From assembly GCF_000092285.1 (NCBI RefSeq), contig NC_014100.1:1-64000 (forward strand): 64,000 bases of DNA, given 5' to 3'. Of this stretch, positions 14,967 through 25,223 are shown piece by piece. Each line of letters opens with the position of its first letter. Within the stretch, counting starts at the first letter, position 1. Both the position numbers and the translations under genes were made by a program. Source of the stretch: Caulobacter segnis ATCC 21756. Lineage in GTDB: Bacteria; Pseudomonadota; Alphaproteobacteria; Caulobacterales; Caulobacteraceae. The notes under the pieces were generated by a model. It made no database searches, was not told the origin of the DNA, and saw only the letters and a program-made list of their open reading frames with translations.

Positions 14967-16598
14967 GTGACCGACACCGCCGCGCCCGCCTCCGCCGAAC
15001 AGCCTCAGCCCCCCAAGAAGGGCGGCCTGCTGAAGTCTTCGGCGATCTATTCGGGCCTGACCCTGGTCAGCCGGTTCATGGGTTTCGCGCGCGATCTGGC
15101 GGTCTCGTTCCGCATGGGCGCCAGCGCCACGCCGGCGGCCGACGCCTACAACGCCGCCCTGGCGTTTCCGAACCTGTTCCGCCGCTTCTTCGCCGAGGGG
15201 GCCTTCGCGGCCGCCTTCGTTCCGGCCTACGCCAAGTCGCTGCAGCGCGACGGCGAGGAGAAGGCTGACATCCTGGCCGCCGACGCCATGGCGACCCTGG
15301 CGGCCTCCACCATCATCATCACCGTCGTCTGCCAGCTGGCCATGCCCTGGCTGATGATGCTGATCAGCCCGGGCTTCGGCTGGGGCACCGAGAAGTACAA
15401 GCTGGCGGTGCTGCTGACCCAGATCACCATGCCCTACCTGCCATGCATGGCGATCGTGGCGCACCTGTCGGGCGTGCTGAACGCCCGCGACCGCTTCATC
15501 CTGTCGGCCGGCGCGCCGATCCTGCTGAACATCGCCACCCTGGCTTTCATCCTGCCGCAGACGACGGCCGTCGGCGCGGCCCAGTGGGGCTCCATCGGCG
15601 TCGTGGTGGCGGGCGTCGCCCAGGCGGCGCTGCTGGTCTGGGGCGTCAACAAGTCGGGGGCCAAGGTCCACTGGCGGCTGCCGCGCCTGACGCCGGAGGT
15701 GCGCGAGCTGATCGGCAAGGCCATCCCGGGCGCCCTGGCGGCCAGCGCCACCCAGGTCAACATCTTCATCTCCGGCAACCTGGCCAGCCATGTTCCCGGC
15801 GGCCGGACCTGGCTGGCGACGGCCGATCGCCTCTATCAGCTGCCGCTGGGCCTGGTGGGCGTGGCCATCGGCGTCGCTCTGCTGCCGCGTCTGTCGCGCG
15901 CCGTGAACTCGGGCGACCGCGAGGACGCCCAGAGCGCGATGGACCAGGGCATCACCCTGGCCATGGCCCTGACCCTGCCGGCGGCCGCCGCCCTGGTCGC
16001 CATGCCCGGCTTCCTGTCGGACGGTCTCTACACCCGCGGCCAGTTCACGGCCTTCGACGCCAGCCAGACGGCGGCGGCGCTGTTCTTCTATGGCCTAGGT
16101 ACTCCAGCCTTCGTGCTTCAGCAGCTCTATTCACGGGCCTTCTTCGCGCGCGGCGACACCAAGAGCCCGATGCGCTTCGCCCTCGTCTCGGTGGCGGTGA
16201 ACATCATCTTCGGCGTCGTCCTCTTCAAGATGATCGGCGTGAAGGGCATCGCCGCCGCCACGGCCATCGCGTCCTGGCTGAACGTCGCCCAGATGGCGGT
16301 CGTTCTGGGCCGCAACGGCGAGTACGGCCCGTCGGCCCAGACCTGGTCGCGGCTCTCGCGCATTCTGCTGGCGAGCCTGGGCATGGGCGCGCTGATGGCC
16401 GCGGCCTCGCACTATCGCGACCTGATCGAGGCGCCGCTGCGCGCCATGGGGCTGACCGGCCACGCGATCGGGGCCAAGGAGTTCGCCCTGGCCCTGACCT
16501 GTCTGGCCGGCGTCGCGGTCTATCCGCCGCTGCTGTTCATGTTCGGCGGGGTCAAGCCGGCCGAGCTGAAGGCGGTGCTGCGGCGGGGCAAGGCTTGA
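14967..16598 (+). CDS. murJ: Lipid II flippase MurJ (MviN)
   Basis: Flips the peptidoglycan precursor lipid II across the inner membrane. The protein is hydrophobic throughout, with about 14 predicted membrane segments, and has the MOP-superfamily N-terminus SAIYSGLTLVSRFMGFARDL. MurJ landmarks include AALAFPNLFRRFFAEGAFAAAFVP and the mid-protein RLYQLPLGLVGVAIGVALLPRLS. I start it at GTG (VTDTAAPASAEQ, 543 residues), with AGAAG seven bases upstream; the frame stays open further upstream but codes for nothing MurJ-like. It is followed by trpS after 161 bases, an order common in Caulobacterales. Confidence 0.95.
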   Translation: MTDTAAPASAEQPQPPKKGGLLKSSAIYSGLTLVSRFMGFARDLAVSFRMGASATPAADAYNAALAFPNLFRRFFAEGAFAAAFVPAYAKSLQRDGEEKADILAADAMATLAASTIIITVVCQLAMPWLMMLISPGFGWGTEKYKLAVLLTQITMPYLPCMAIVAHLSGVLNARDRFILSAGAPILLNIATLAFILPQTTAVGAAQWGSIGVVVAGVAQAALLVWGVNKSGAKVHWRLPRLTPEVRELIGKAIPGALAASATQVNIFISGNLASHVPGGRTWLATADRLYQLPLGLVGVAIGVALLPRLSRAVNSGDREDAQSAMDQGITLAMALTLPAAAALVAMPGFLSDGLYTRGQFTAFDASQTAAALFFYGLGTPAFVLQQLYSRAFFARGDTKSPMRFALVSVAVNIIFGVVLFKMIGVKGIAAATAIASWLNVAQMAVVLGRNGEYGPSAQTWSRLSRILLASLGMGALMAAASHYRDLIEAPLRAMGLTGHAIGAKEFALALTCLAGVAVYPPLLFMFGGVKPAELKAVLRRGKA

Positions 16599-16759
16599 TC
16601 CATGCGGGCGAGGGCGCTAACCAGCGGGCCATGGCTCCGATCGGTCTCCTCGCGCCGCGATGGCGCGGCTCCAACTGACCCTGATCCCCGCGCTTTTGCG
16701 TGGTTCGCGTCCCTGCGCGCCCGCCATTCTTCTCGCATTCGACAGCAAGGCTTAGAGCC

Positions 16760-17794
16760 ATGACCGACCAAGCTCCCGTCACCTATACGGGTCCCGCCCG
16801 CGTGCTTTCGGGCGTCCAGCCCTCCGGCGCCCTGCATCTGGGCAACTATCTCGGCGCGCTGGTGAAGTTCGCCCGCCTGCAGCACGAGATCGACACCTTC
16901 ATCTTCGTGGCCGACCTGCACGCGATCACCGTGTGGCAGGAGCCGGACGCCCTGGCCCAGCAGACCCGGGAGATCGCCGCGGCCTACATCGCCTCGGGCC
17001 TGGACCCCGACAAGGCGACGATCTTCCCGCAGTCGGCGGTGCGCGAGCACGCCGAGCTGGCCTGGATCTTCCAATGCGTGGCCCGCCTGGGCTGGCTGGA
17101 CCGGATGACCCAGTTCAAGGAGAAGAGCGGCAAGCACAAGGAGCGCAGCTCGGTGGGCCTCTACACCTACCCGGTGCTGCAGGCCGCCGACATCCTGGTC
17201 TACAAGGCCACCCACGTGCCGGTGGGCGAGGACCAGAAGCAGCACCTGGAGCTGACCCGCGACATCGCCCAGAAGTTCAACCACGACTTCGGGGTGCAGG
17301 GGTTCTTCCCGCAGCCCGAGCCGCTGATCCAGGGGCCGGGGGCGCGGGTCATGAGCCTGCGGGACGGCTCGGCCAAGATGAGCAAGTCCGATCCGTCGGA
17401 TTATTCGCGCATCAACCTGACCGACACGGCCGACGACATCGCCGCCAAGGTCCGCAAGGCCCGCACCGATCCGGAGCCGCTGCCGGAAACGATCGAGGAA
17501 CTGGCCGGCCGCGCCGAGGCCGACAACCTCGTGGGCATCTTCGCGGCCCTGTCGGGCCAGTCGAAGGCCGAGGTGCTGGCTGACTACGCCGGCAAGGGCT
17601 TTGGGACCTTCAAGCCGGCCCTGGCCGAGCTGGCGGTCGAGAAGCTGGCGCCGGTCGGCGAGAAGATGCGCGGCCTGCTGGGCGATCCGGCGGTGCTCGA
17701 CGCGATCCTGGCCAAGGGCGCGGAAAAGGCTCGCGAGACCGCCGCCCCGACCCTGGCCGAGGTCAAGAAGCTGGTCGGCTTCTGGGGGGCTTAG
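16760..17794 (+). CDS. trpS: Tryptophanyl-tRNA synthetase
   Basis: Class I aminoacyl-tRNA synthetase charging tRNA-Trp. The 344-residue protein has the HIGH-type motif as [12 protein letters not shown] near residue 21 and KMSKS as AKMSKSDPS in the middle. Between them lie the conserved DLHAIT and [15 protein letters not shown] segments of bacterial TrpRS. The start is the ATG giving [11 protein letters not shown]; the frame is open 20 codons further upstream without family similarity. It lies downstream of murJ and is convergent with the CYP153 gene, with a compound repeat between. Confidence 0.97.
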   Translation: MTDQAPVTYTGPARVLSGVQPSGALHLGNYLGALVKFARLQHEIDTFIFVADLHAITVWQEPDALAQQTREIAAAYIASGLDPDKATIFPQSAVREHAELAWIFQCVARLGWLDRMTQFKEKSGKHKERSSVGLYTYPVLQAADILVYKATHVPVGEDQKQHLELTRDIAQKFNHDFGVQGFFPQPEPLIQGPGARVMSLRDGSAKMSKSDPSDYSRINLTDTADDIAAKVRKARTDPEPLPETIEELAGRAEADNLVGIFAALSGQSKAEVLADYAGKGFGTFKPALAELAVEKLAPVGEKMRGLLGDPAVLDAILAKGAEKARETAAPTLAEVKKLVGFWGA

Positions 17795-17806
17795 GGTTCA
17801 GAGGTC

Positions 17807-17965
17807 CCTTCTCCCCTTGTGGGAGAAGGTGGCCCGAAGGGCCGGATGAGGGGTCGTCCAAACGATAACCGCCGCGACGGCGGCAAGCCAGTCGCGGCGG
17901 CCTCTATCGTCAACCCCTCGCCCGACCCGCTGCGCGGGCCACCCTCTCCCGCAAGGGGAGAGGGG
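17807..17965. repeat. Compound inverted intergenic repeat between trpS and CYP153
   Basis: Two inverted copies of a GC-rich unit form one large palindrome. Copy 1 (17807-17853) begins CCTTCTCCC-CTTGT-GGGAGAAGG and then GGCCC-GAA-GGGCC. Copy 2 (17912-17965) is the reverse form with CCCCTCTCCC and CGGGTCGGGCGAGGGG. Nested between them are ACGATA/TATCGT (17862/17905) and GCCGCGAC/GTCGCGGC (17871/17891). A close relative is at 46308-46430, also between convergent genes. It probably acts as a two-way terminator or mRNA 3' stabiliser. Confidence 0.8.
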
Positions 17966-17966
17966 C

Positions 17967-19235
17967 TCAGACCCGCTCCGGGATCCGCACCATCATCCGC
18001 TCGTAGCCCTTCACGAAGGTCGAGTAGACGCGCCTCGGCTCCTCCAGGACCTCGATCCGGGGGAAGCGCTGGAGGATCTCCTCCCAGACGATGCGCAGCT
18101 GCATCTCGGCCAGGCGATTACCGACGCAGCGGTGGATGCCGAAGCCGAACGACAGGTGTCGGCGGGCGCTGGGCCGGTCGATGATGAACTTGTCGGCGTC
18201 CTCGATCACGGTGTCGTCGCGGTTGCCCGACACGTACCACATGACGACCTTGTCGCCCTTCTTGATGGTCTGGCCCGAGAGCTCGTAGTCCTCCAGCGCC
18301 GTGCGGCGCATGTGGGCCAGGGGCGTCTGCCAGCGGATGATCTCCGAGACCATGTTCGGGATCAGGCTGGGATCGGCGCGCAGCTTGGCTTCTTCCTGCG
18401 GGTTCTTGGAGAGGGCGTAGAGGCCGCCGGTGATCGAGTTGCGGGTCGTGTCGTTGCCGCCGACGATCAGCAGGATGACATTGCCCAGATACTCCATCGG
18501 CGGCATGTCGCGGGTGGCTTCGCCGTGGGCCAGCATCGAGATCAGGTCGCTGCCCGGCTCGGTCTGGTTGACCCGCTCGTTCCAGAGATTGGTGAAATAG
18601 CCCAGGCACTCCAGCAGTTCGGCGCGGCGGGCGTCCTCGCTCTCGACGATGCCGCTTTCCGGAGAGGCGGTGGCGACGTCGGACCAGCGGGTCAGCTTGC
18701 GGCGCTCTTCCCAGGGGAAGTCGAACAGCGTGGCCAGCATCTGGGTGGTCAGCTCGATCGAGACCTTGTCGACCCAGTCGAACGGCTCGCCCACCGGCAG
18801 ATCGTCCAGGATCCGCTGGACGCGCTCGCGGATGATGCCTTCCAGCCGCCCCAGGTTCTGCGGCGAGACGATCGGGCTGACCGTCTTGCGCTGGATGTCG
18901 TGCTTGGGCGGGTCCATGGCGATGAACATCGGCAGGACGAAGTCCTCGTCGAAGTTCCGGATGGTGATGCCGCCCAGATGGGCGTCGGACGAGAAGACCT
19001 GGTGGGTCGTGTCCACCGTCATGATGTCGTTATAGCGGGTGATCGACCAGTAGGGGCCGGTCTCCTCGTCGCCCTGGGAATAGTGGACGGGCGCCTCTTT
19101 TCGCAGGCGCTCGAAATAGGGCCACATGGCGTCGGCCTGGAACAGGGCCGGATTGGCCACGTGGATGTCTTCCAGCGGCGTCGCATAGGCTTGCGCGCGC
19201 GCGGCCTCCTTCAGGTCCACCGAACCGTCGCTCAT
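17967..19235 (-). CDS. Cytochrome P450, CYP153-type alkane hydroxylase
   Basis: Haem monooxygenase predicted to hydroxylate medium-chain alkanes or fatty acids at the terminal carbon. The 422-residue soluble protein has the I-helix motif VGGNDTTRNS, the ExxR region SEIIRWQTP, and the haem loop LSFGFGIHRCVGNRLAE with the axial cysteine at about C370. The CYP153A hallmarks IAMDPPKHDIQRKTVSP and LAHMRRTA point to that subfamily, which is known from Caulobacter. CYP153 enzymes need a ferredoxin and ferredoxin reductase; neither is adjacent here, so the redox partners are encoded elsewhere. It is divergent from nfu over a 119-base region with a palindromic candidate operator. Confidence 0.92.
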   Translation of the reverse strand: MSDGSVDLKEAARAQAYATPLEDIHVANPALFQADAMWPYFERLRKEAPVHYSQGDEETGPYWSITRYNDIMTVDTTHQVFSSDAHLGGITIRNFDEDFVLPMFIAMDPPKHDIQRKTVSPIVSPQNLGRLEGIIRERVQRILDDLPVGEPFDWVDKVSIELTTQMLATLFDFPWEERRKLTRWSDVATASPESGIVESEDARRAELLECLGYFTNLWNERVNQTEPGSDLISMLAHGEATRDMPPMEYLGNVILLIVGGNDTTRNSITGGLYALSKNPQEEAKLRADPSLIPNMVSEIIRWQTPLAHMRRTALEDYELSGQTIKKGDKVVMWYVSGNRDDTVIEDADKFIIDRPSARRHLSFGFGIHRCVGNRLAEMQLRIVWEEILQRFPRIEVLEEPRRVYSTFVKGYERMMVRIPERV

Positions 19236-19279
19236 CTGATCCTCCCGAAGATCATCGTTCCGCGTATCACGCCAGAAAA

Positions 19280-19293
19280 TGACGCCGGTGTCA
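19280..19293. promoter_or_regulatory. Candidate operator in the CYP153/nfu divergent region
   Basis: Near-perfect 14-base palindrome TGACGCCGGTGTCA (one mismatched pair), 44 bases before the CYP153 start and 61 bases before nfu. The symmetry and size suit a TetR-type dimer site. No regulator gene is adjacent, so the binding protein is unknown. Confidence 0.45.
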
Positions 19294-19354
19294 CTTTCTT
19301 TGTTGGCGGCGCCCTGGTCTTGCGTCGCGAGGCCGCGAGGTCCATCTGAAGGCG

Positions 19355-19930
19355 ATGTTCATCCAGACCGAAACCACGCCCAATCCCGAGGTGCTGAAGT
19401 TCCTGCCCGGCCGCGAGGTCCTGGTGGAGGGCGCGCGCGAGTTCCGTACGGCCGAGGAGGGCGAGGCTTCGCCGTTGGCCAAGGCGCTGTTCGACCTCGG
19501 CGACGTCACGCGGGTGTTCTTCGGACCGGACTTCCTGACCGTGACCAAGGGCGAGGCCGCCCAGTGGCCGCACCTGAAGGCGCCGATCCTGGCGGCCATC
19601 ATGGACCACTTCACCAGCGGCCGGCCGCTGCTGCTGGACGCCGAGCCGGGCGGTGGTCACGACGAGGACGGCGTCTATGATGAAGAGGCCTCGCAGATCG
19701 TCGCCGAAATCAAGGAGCTGCTGGACACCCGTATCCGTCCGGCCGTGGCCCAGGACGGCGGCGACATCGTCTTCTCGCGCTTCGAGCCTCAGACGGGCGT
19801 CGTCTGGCTGCACATGCGCGGCGCCTGCTCGGGCTGCCCGTCCTCGTCGGCCACGCTGAAGGCGGGCGTCGAGAACATGCTCAAGCACTATGTGCCAGAA
19901 GTGACCCGGGTCGAGCAGACCCTGGGCTAA
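19355..19930 (+). CDS. NifU/Nfu-family iron-sulfur cluster carrier
   Basis: Fe-S scaffold or carrier that passes clusters to apoproteins. The 191-residue protein has an N-terminal Nfu domain (MFIQTETTPNPEVLKFLPG) and a C-terminal NifU-like domain with the cluster-binding CxxC in RGACSGCPSSSATLKAG, preceded by DTRIRPAVAQDGGDI. This two-domain layout matches alphaproteobacterial and mitochondrial NFU1. No other isc or suf gene is near. It is divergent from the CYP153 gene and is followed after 76 bases by the nitroreductase, which has its own palindrome. Confidence 0.93.
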   Translation: MFIQTETTPNPEVLKFLPGREVLVEGAREFRTAEEGEASPLAKALFDLGDVTRVFFGPDFLTVTKGEAAQWPHLKAPILAAIMDHFTSGRPLLLDAEPGGGHDEDGVYDEEASQIVAEIKELLDTRIRPAVAQDGGDIVFSRFEPQTGVVWLHMRGACSGCPSSSATLKAGVENMLKHYVPEVTRVEQTLG

Positions 19931-19963
19931 TCGGCCGCTTGCGCGGCGGTTCGGAAGACCATA

Positions 19964-19984
19964 TTGTAACTATAGAAGTTGCAA
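19964..19984. promoter_or_regulatory. Imperfect inverted repeat upstream of the nitroreductase
   Basis: Arms TTGTAACT (19964-19971) and AGTTGCAA (19977-19984), seven of eight pairs, with a 5-base spacer. It lies 22 bases upstream of the nitroreductase ATG, overlapping where its promoter should be. The GTAACTAT-type half resembles sites of HxlR or similar redox-responsive repressors. This is weak, sequence-only evidence. Confidence 0.4.
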
Positions 19985-20006
19985 ATAATCTTCTTGAGGA
20001 TCGCTG

Positions 20007-20594
20007 ATGGCCAAGCTCGACACGCCCGCGCTCGCCCAACTGTTCACCGACGCCCGCACGCGCAATGGCTGGAAGACGGATCCGCTTCCCGAAAGCCTGC
20101 TGCGCGAGCTGTATGATCTGACGAAGTTTGGCCCCACGGCCGTGAACTCCACGCCGGCGCGGTTCGTGTTCGTGACCAGCCCCGAGGCGAAAGCCAAGCT
20201 GGCGGCCCTGTCCTCCGGCTCCAACGGCAAGAAGATCCTCCAGGCGCCAGCGACCGTGATCATCGGCTATGACCTGGATTTCCCGGAAACCCTCGACACC
20301 CTGTTCCCACACGCCCCGGGCGCCAAGGACTGGTTCGGCGATGCGGCGGGCCGCGAAGCCACCGCTTTCCGTAACAGCTCGCTGCAGGGCGGCTATTTCA
20401 TCCTGGCCGCGCGGGCCCTGGGCCTGGACACCGGCCCGATGTCGGGCTTCGACAACGCCGCCGTCGACGCCGCGTTTTTCGCGGGCACGAACATCAAGAG
20501 CAACTTCATCGTCTCGATCGGATACGGCACCGACGAGGGTCTGTTCCCGCGCAATCCGCGTCTCGACTTCGAGGCGGCGGCGAAGATCCTGTAG
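20007..20594 (+). CDS. RutE/HadB-type nitroreductase family protein
   Basis: FMN-dependent NAD(P)H oxidoreductase of the RutE branch, likely a malonic-semialdehyde reductase or a related enoyl/nitro reductase. The 195-residue protein has the family opening [32 protein letters not shown], where the Arg and the Pro-Thr-Ala segment contact FMN. The central [29 protein letters not shown] and the C-terminal [17 protein letters not shown] are typical. The ATG is preceded by GAGGA at good spacing. No other rut gene is adjacent, so a pyrimidine-catabolic role is not supported by context. It stands alone behind a candidate operator. Confidence 0.88.
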   Translation: MAKLDTPALAQLFTDARTRNGWKTDPLPESLLRELYDLTKFGPTAVNSTPARFVFVTSPEAKAKLAALSSGSNGKKILQAPATVIIGYDLDFPETLDTLFPHAPGAKDWFGDAAGREATAFRNSSLQGGYFILAARALGLDTGPMSGFDNAAVDAAFFAGTNIKSNFIVSIGYGTDEGLFPRNPRLDFEAAAKIL

Positions 20595-20670
20595 GGGCCT
20601 GAACGCCTCCGCCGCCAGTTCGCCGACAGGCGACGTGACGGCGGGGGCGCTCGCGCGTTAAAAGGGCGCC

Positions 20671-21306
20671 ATGACCCTACGCCGCATTCTTCTCGCTCTG
20701 CCGTTCGTACTGCTGGCCGCCTGCGGGCCGGCCAAGAAGGACGAGGCCGCCAAGGGCGCCGAGCCGGACGCCAAGGCGCCGGTGGCGGTCGCCGTCGCCC
20801 CCTATGCCGGCGGCCCGCTGACGGTCGGCAAGGACGGCGTGGGCCCGATCAGCGGCGCGACGGCCTTCGACCTTCCGACGCTGAAGGCGCTTTTCCCTAA
20901 GGCGAAGGTCGAGCAGGCCTTCCTGCACTTCGGCGAGGGGCCGCCCCAGCCGATCATCAATGTCGAACAGGACAACACGCCGCTGCTGGAGATCGGCAAG
21001 ACCGACGAGGGCGCCATCGCCTATGTCGCGGCGTCCGGCGGCGATATCCGCGGCCCCAAGGGCGAGCAACTGCTGGCCAAGTGGGCCGACCTTGGCTTCA
21101 CGGTCGATCAGTGTCGCGCCGGTCAGGGCCGCGAGATCAATCAGGTGATCTGCGTTCGACCCGAGGCCGCCACCGTCTCCTATGTCTTCGGCGTTCCTGG
21201 CTGGACCAAGGGCGGCGTGCCGCCCGAGGCCGTGCTGAAGGCCAAGGGCCAGCTCAACGCCCTGGTCTGGCGACCGGCCGAAGGCGCCGCGGTCGGCGCG
21301 GCCTGA
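20671..21306 (+). CDS. Predicted lipoprotein, DUF1131-like
   Basis: Lipoprotein of unknown function. The signal MTLRRILLALPFVLLAAC has lipobox LAAC, followed by a charged, Ala-rich linker. The mature part contains VGKDGVGPISGATAFDLPTLKALFP, which resembles the DUF1131 family, a tentative assignment from memory. Two cysteines (DQCRAG, VICVRP) could form a disulfide in the periplasm. It lies three bases before tsaB and may share its transcript. The 211-residue length fits a small globular outer-membrane-anchored protein. Confidence 0.75.
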   Translation: MTLRRILLALPFVLLAACGPAKKDEAAKGAEPDAKAPVAVAVAPYAGGPLTVGKDGVGPISGATAFDLPTLKALFPKAKVEQAFLHFGEGPPQPIINVEQDNTPLLEIGKTDEGAIAYVAASGGDIRGPKGEQLLAKWADLGFTVDQCRAGQGREINQVICVRPEAATVSYVFGVPGWTKGGVPPEAVLKAKGQLNALVWRPAEGAAVGAA

Positions 21307-21309
21307 TCC

Positions 21310-21954
21310 ATGATCCTTTCCATCGACACCTGCCTCGGCGCCAGTTCGGTCGCCGTGATCGACGGCGAGCGCGTCCTGGCTTCGCGCAGCGAGCCCATGA
21401 CGCGCGGCCATCAGGAGCGGATCGGGATCATCGCCCGCGAAGCCGCCGCGGAAGCGGGGATCGCTTTCGCGGACCTCGACCGGATCGGCGTCACCGTCGG
21501 CCCGGGTTCGTTCACCGGCCTGCGGGTGGGCCTGGCCTTCGCCAAGGGCCTGGCGACCGCATTGTCCATCCCGTGCGTGGGCGTCACCACGCTGGAGGCG
21601 CTGGCCTTTGGCGTCGAAGGGTTCGTCGCGGCGGTGCTCGATGCGCGCATGGGCCAAGTCTACATCCAGGTCTTTTCCGACGGGGCGGCGCTGATGGCGC
21701 CTGACGCCTTGGGCGTGGGCGAAGCGACCGCGCGTCTGGCCGAGCTTTATTCCGGAGGCCGGGCCACGTTGGTCGGCTCTGGCGCGCCCCTTCTGGGCGA
21801 CGCGCTGAGCGACGCGGAGGTGCTGACGCTGGCCGCCCCGGACCCCGTCTCCGTCGCCAGGCTGGCGGCCGCGCGGCCCGCGCCAAGCCATTCTCCCCGG
21901 CCGCTCTATCTGCGCGCGCCCTACGCCACCTTGCCGGACGTCGCGTCGTCATGA
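21310..21954 (+). CDS. tsaB: tRNA threonylcarbamoyladenosine biosynthesis protein TsaB
   Basis: Non-catalytic partner of TsaD in making the t6A base at position 37 of ANN-decoding tRNAs. The 214-residue ASKHA-fold protein opens MILSIDTCLGASSVAVIDG and carries the family signature GVTVGPGSFTGLRVGLAFAKGLA. It then loses the metal site found in TsaD, as expected for TsaB. It overlaps rimI by four bases (ATGA), so the two are co-translated. This is the frequent tsaB-rimI pairing; tsaD is not in the window. Confidence 0.95.
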   Translation: MILSIDTCLGASSVAVIDGERVLASRSEPMTRGHQERIGIIAREAAAEAGIAFADLDRIGVTVGPGSFTGLRVGLAFAKGLATALSIPCVGVTTLEALAFGVEGFVAAVLDARMGQVYIQVFSDGAALMAPDALGVGEATARLAELYSGGRATLVGSGAPLLGDALSDAEVLTLAAPDPVSVARLAAARPAPSHSPRPLYLRAPYATLPDVASS

Positions 21955-22403
21955 ACCTGCGTCCCGCTGGGGCCGAGGCCTCGTTCGATCTCGCCGACCT
22001 GCACGACAAGGCCTTCGACCGGCCCTGGACGGCGCTCGAATTCGAAGAGCTCCTGAAGTCGCCTGGCGTCTTCGCCGTTCTAGGCGAGGCGGGAGACCCT
22101 GCTGAGGCCAAGGGGTTCATCCTGTGCCGCTCGATCGCCGGCGAGGCGGAGATCCTGACCATCGCCGTCGATCCCGCTGCGCGTCGGCGGGGCTGGGGCG
22201 CGGCGCTGGTCGAGGTCGCCGCCGGGATCGCGGCCGAAACGGGCGCCGAGGCGCTATTTCTAGAGGTCGCGGTCGACAACGTCGCGGCGGTCGCGCTCTA
22301 TCAAGCGAGCCGTTTCGCCAAGGTTGGCGTCAGGAAAGGCTATTATCCCCACCCGGATGGCGCCAAGGACGCGGTGGTCATGCGGCGGGCGCTTAACACT
22401 TAA
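21951..22403 (+). CDS. rimI: Ribosomal-protein-S18-alanine N-acetyltransferase RimI (GNAT)
   Basis: GNAT acetyltransferase predicted to acetylate the N-terminus of ribosomal protein S18 or similar substrates. The 150-residue protein has the acetyl-CoA loop region AVDPAARRRGWGAALVEVAA (R/Q-x-x-G-x-G/A type), the LFLEVAVDNVAAVALYQASRF segment and the Tyr-bearing C-terminal KGYYPHPDG. It begins inside the last codon of tsaB (ATGA overlap). RimI is assigned from the tsaB linkage and motifs; substrate specificity is inferred. Confidence 0.88.
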   Translation: MNLRPAGAEASFDLADLHDKAFDRPWTALEFEELLKSPGVFAVLGEAGDPAEAKGFILCRSIAGEAEILTIAVDPAARRRGWGAALVEVAAGIAAETGAEALFLEVAVDNVAAVALYQASRFAKVGVRKGYYPHPDGAKDAVVMRRALNT

Positions 22404-22449
22404 GGGCTGATTGCCTATCTTGCCCGCGACTCAGACGGAGGCTCCCGCC

Positions 22450-22857
22450 TTGGATCGACTCGAAAAGGCCTGCATCGAAAAGGGCATGCGCATGACGGAC
22501 CAGCGCCGCGTGATCGCGCGCGTGCTGTCGTCGGCCGAGGACCATCCCGATGTCGAGGAGCTGCACCGCCGCGCCCACGCCATCGATCCGCATATCTCGA
22601 TCGCCACGGTCTATCGCACCGTGCGCCTGTTCGAGGAGAGCGGCATCATCGAGCGCCACGACTTCCGGGACGGTCGCTCGCGCTACGAGGAGACCCCGAC
22701 CCACCACCACGACCACCTGATCGACATGAAGACCGGCAAGGTCGTCGAGTTCGTGGACGAGGAGATCGAGGCCCTGCAGAACGCCATCGCCCGAAAGCTC
22801 GGCTACAAGCTGGTGGACCATCGGCTCGAGCTCTACGGGGTCCCGCTGGAGGAGTAG
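22450..22857 (+). CDS. fur: Ferric uptake regulator Fur
   Basis: Iron-responsive repressor of iron acquisition. I start it at TTG (22450) because GGAGG lies eight bases upstream; an in-frame TTG 39 bases earlier gives a non-conserved extension. The 135-residue protein has the winged-helix segment MRMTDQRRVIARVL through HISIATVYRTVRLFEESG. The metal ligands HHHDHLI and the dimerisation part follow. The C-terminal CxxC structural-zinc pairs of E. coli Fur are absent, as in many alphaproteobacteria. A Fur-like box lies in front of the siderophore receptor at 48006, so part of its regulon may be in this window. Confidence 0.95.
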   Translation: MDRLEKACIEKGMRMTDQRRVIARVLSSAEDHPDVEELHRRAHAIDPHISIATVYRTVRLFEESGIIERHDFRDGRSRYEETPTHHHDHLIDMKTGKVVEFVDEEIEALQNAIARKLGYKLVDHRLELYGVPLEE

Positions 22858-22919
22858 GGGTAGGCTGCGACGCCCGCCGCCCTTGCGGAACGGGCCTCTC
22901 GACCCCATAACCTCGCCGG

Positions 22920-24262
<1,343 letters not shown>

Positions 24263-24266
<4 letters not shown>

Positions 24267-25207
24267 GCCGTACGCCTGAGTTCCTGCCGCTGTCCGACGA
24301 CGCCGTCCACGCCGTCTCCGGTCCGTCTGGCCGCCACGCCGCCCTGATCGAGGACGCCTTCAAGGTGCTGATCGAGACGCCGGGCGGCGGGGTCACCATC
24401 ACCGGCGACGCGCGGGGGCGCACCGGCGCCAAGCGGGTGCTCGAGGCCCTGGCTCAGCGCGCTGACGCCGGCGAGGAAGTGGTCGAGGCTGATGTGCGCA
24501 TCGCCCTGGGCGTCGCCCAGCAGGCTGGCGGACAGGCGTCGCCCCGCGCGGTGCGCAAGGGCAATGTCTCGCCGAAGACCAAGGGCCAGGCGCGCTACAT
24601 GGAGGCCATGGCCAGCCATCCGCTGAGCTTTGGCCTGGGCCCCGCCGGCACCGGCAAGACCTTCCTGGCCGTCGCGCATGGGGCGGGCATGCTGCTGCGC
24701 GGCGAGGTCGACCGCCTGATCGTCACCCGCCCCGCCGTCGAGGCCGGCGAGAAGCTGGGCTTCCTGCCGGGCGACCTCAACGAGAAGGTCGATCCCTACA
24801 TGGCCCCGGTCTGGGAGGCCCTGACCGACATCATGGGCGCCGACCAGCTGCGCCGCCGTCGCGAGAAGCTGGAGATCGAGGTCGCCCCGATCGCCTTCAT
24901 GCGCGGCCGCACGCTGAGCCACGCCTTCGTCATCGTCGACGAGGCGCAGAACTGCTCGCGCCTGCAGATGAAGATGGTCCTGACCCGTCTGGGCGAAGGC
25001 GCGCGCATGGTGGTCACCGGCGACCCGACCCAGGTCGACCTCCTGAACCCGAGGGACTCAGGGCTCGCCCACGCCGTCTCGATCCTGGAAGGGGTCGAGG
25101 GCGTCGCGGTCTCGCGCTTCACCTCGGCGGACGTCGTGCGCCACCCGCTCGTCGAGCGGATCGTCAAGGCCTATGACGCCGATGCGGCGCAAAGCACGCC
25201 CAGGTAA
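24263..25207 (+). CDS. PhoH-like ATPase (YbeZ)
   Basis: PhoH-family P-loop ATPase, partner of the RNase YbeY in ribosome and rRNA quality control. The 314-residue protein has an N-terminal segment with the core start [16 protein letters not shown], Walker [16 protein letters not shown], and Walker B region [11 protein letters not shown], then [11 protein letters not shown]. The TTG start overlaps the miaB stop (TTGA), which fits the tight operon; starts further upstream would lie inside miaB. The family is certain; the exact biochemical role is inferred from E. coli YbeZ. Confidence 0.93.
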
Positions 25208-25223
25208 GAGTACTCTCCGCTAG

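Noticed and set aside
17795-17966. CRISPR-like repeat between trpS and CYP153
   Set aside because: Only two units in inverted orientation with no spacers of regular length and no cas genes: a palindromic element, not an array.
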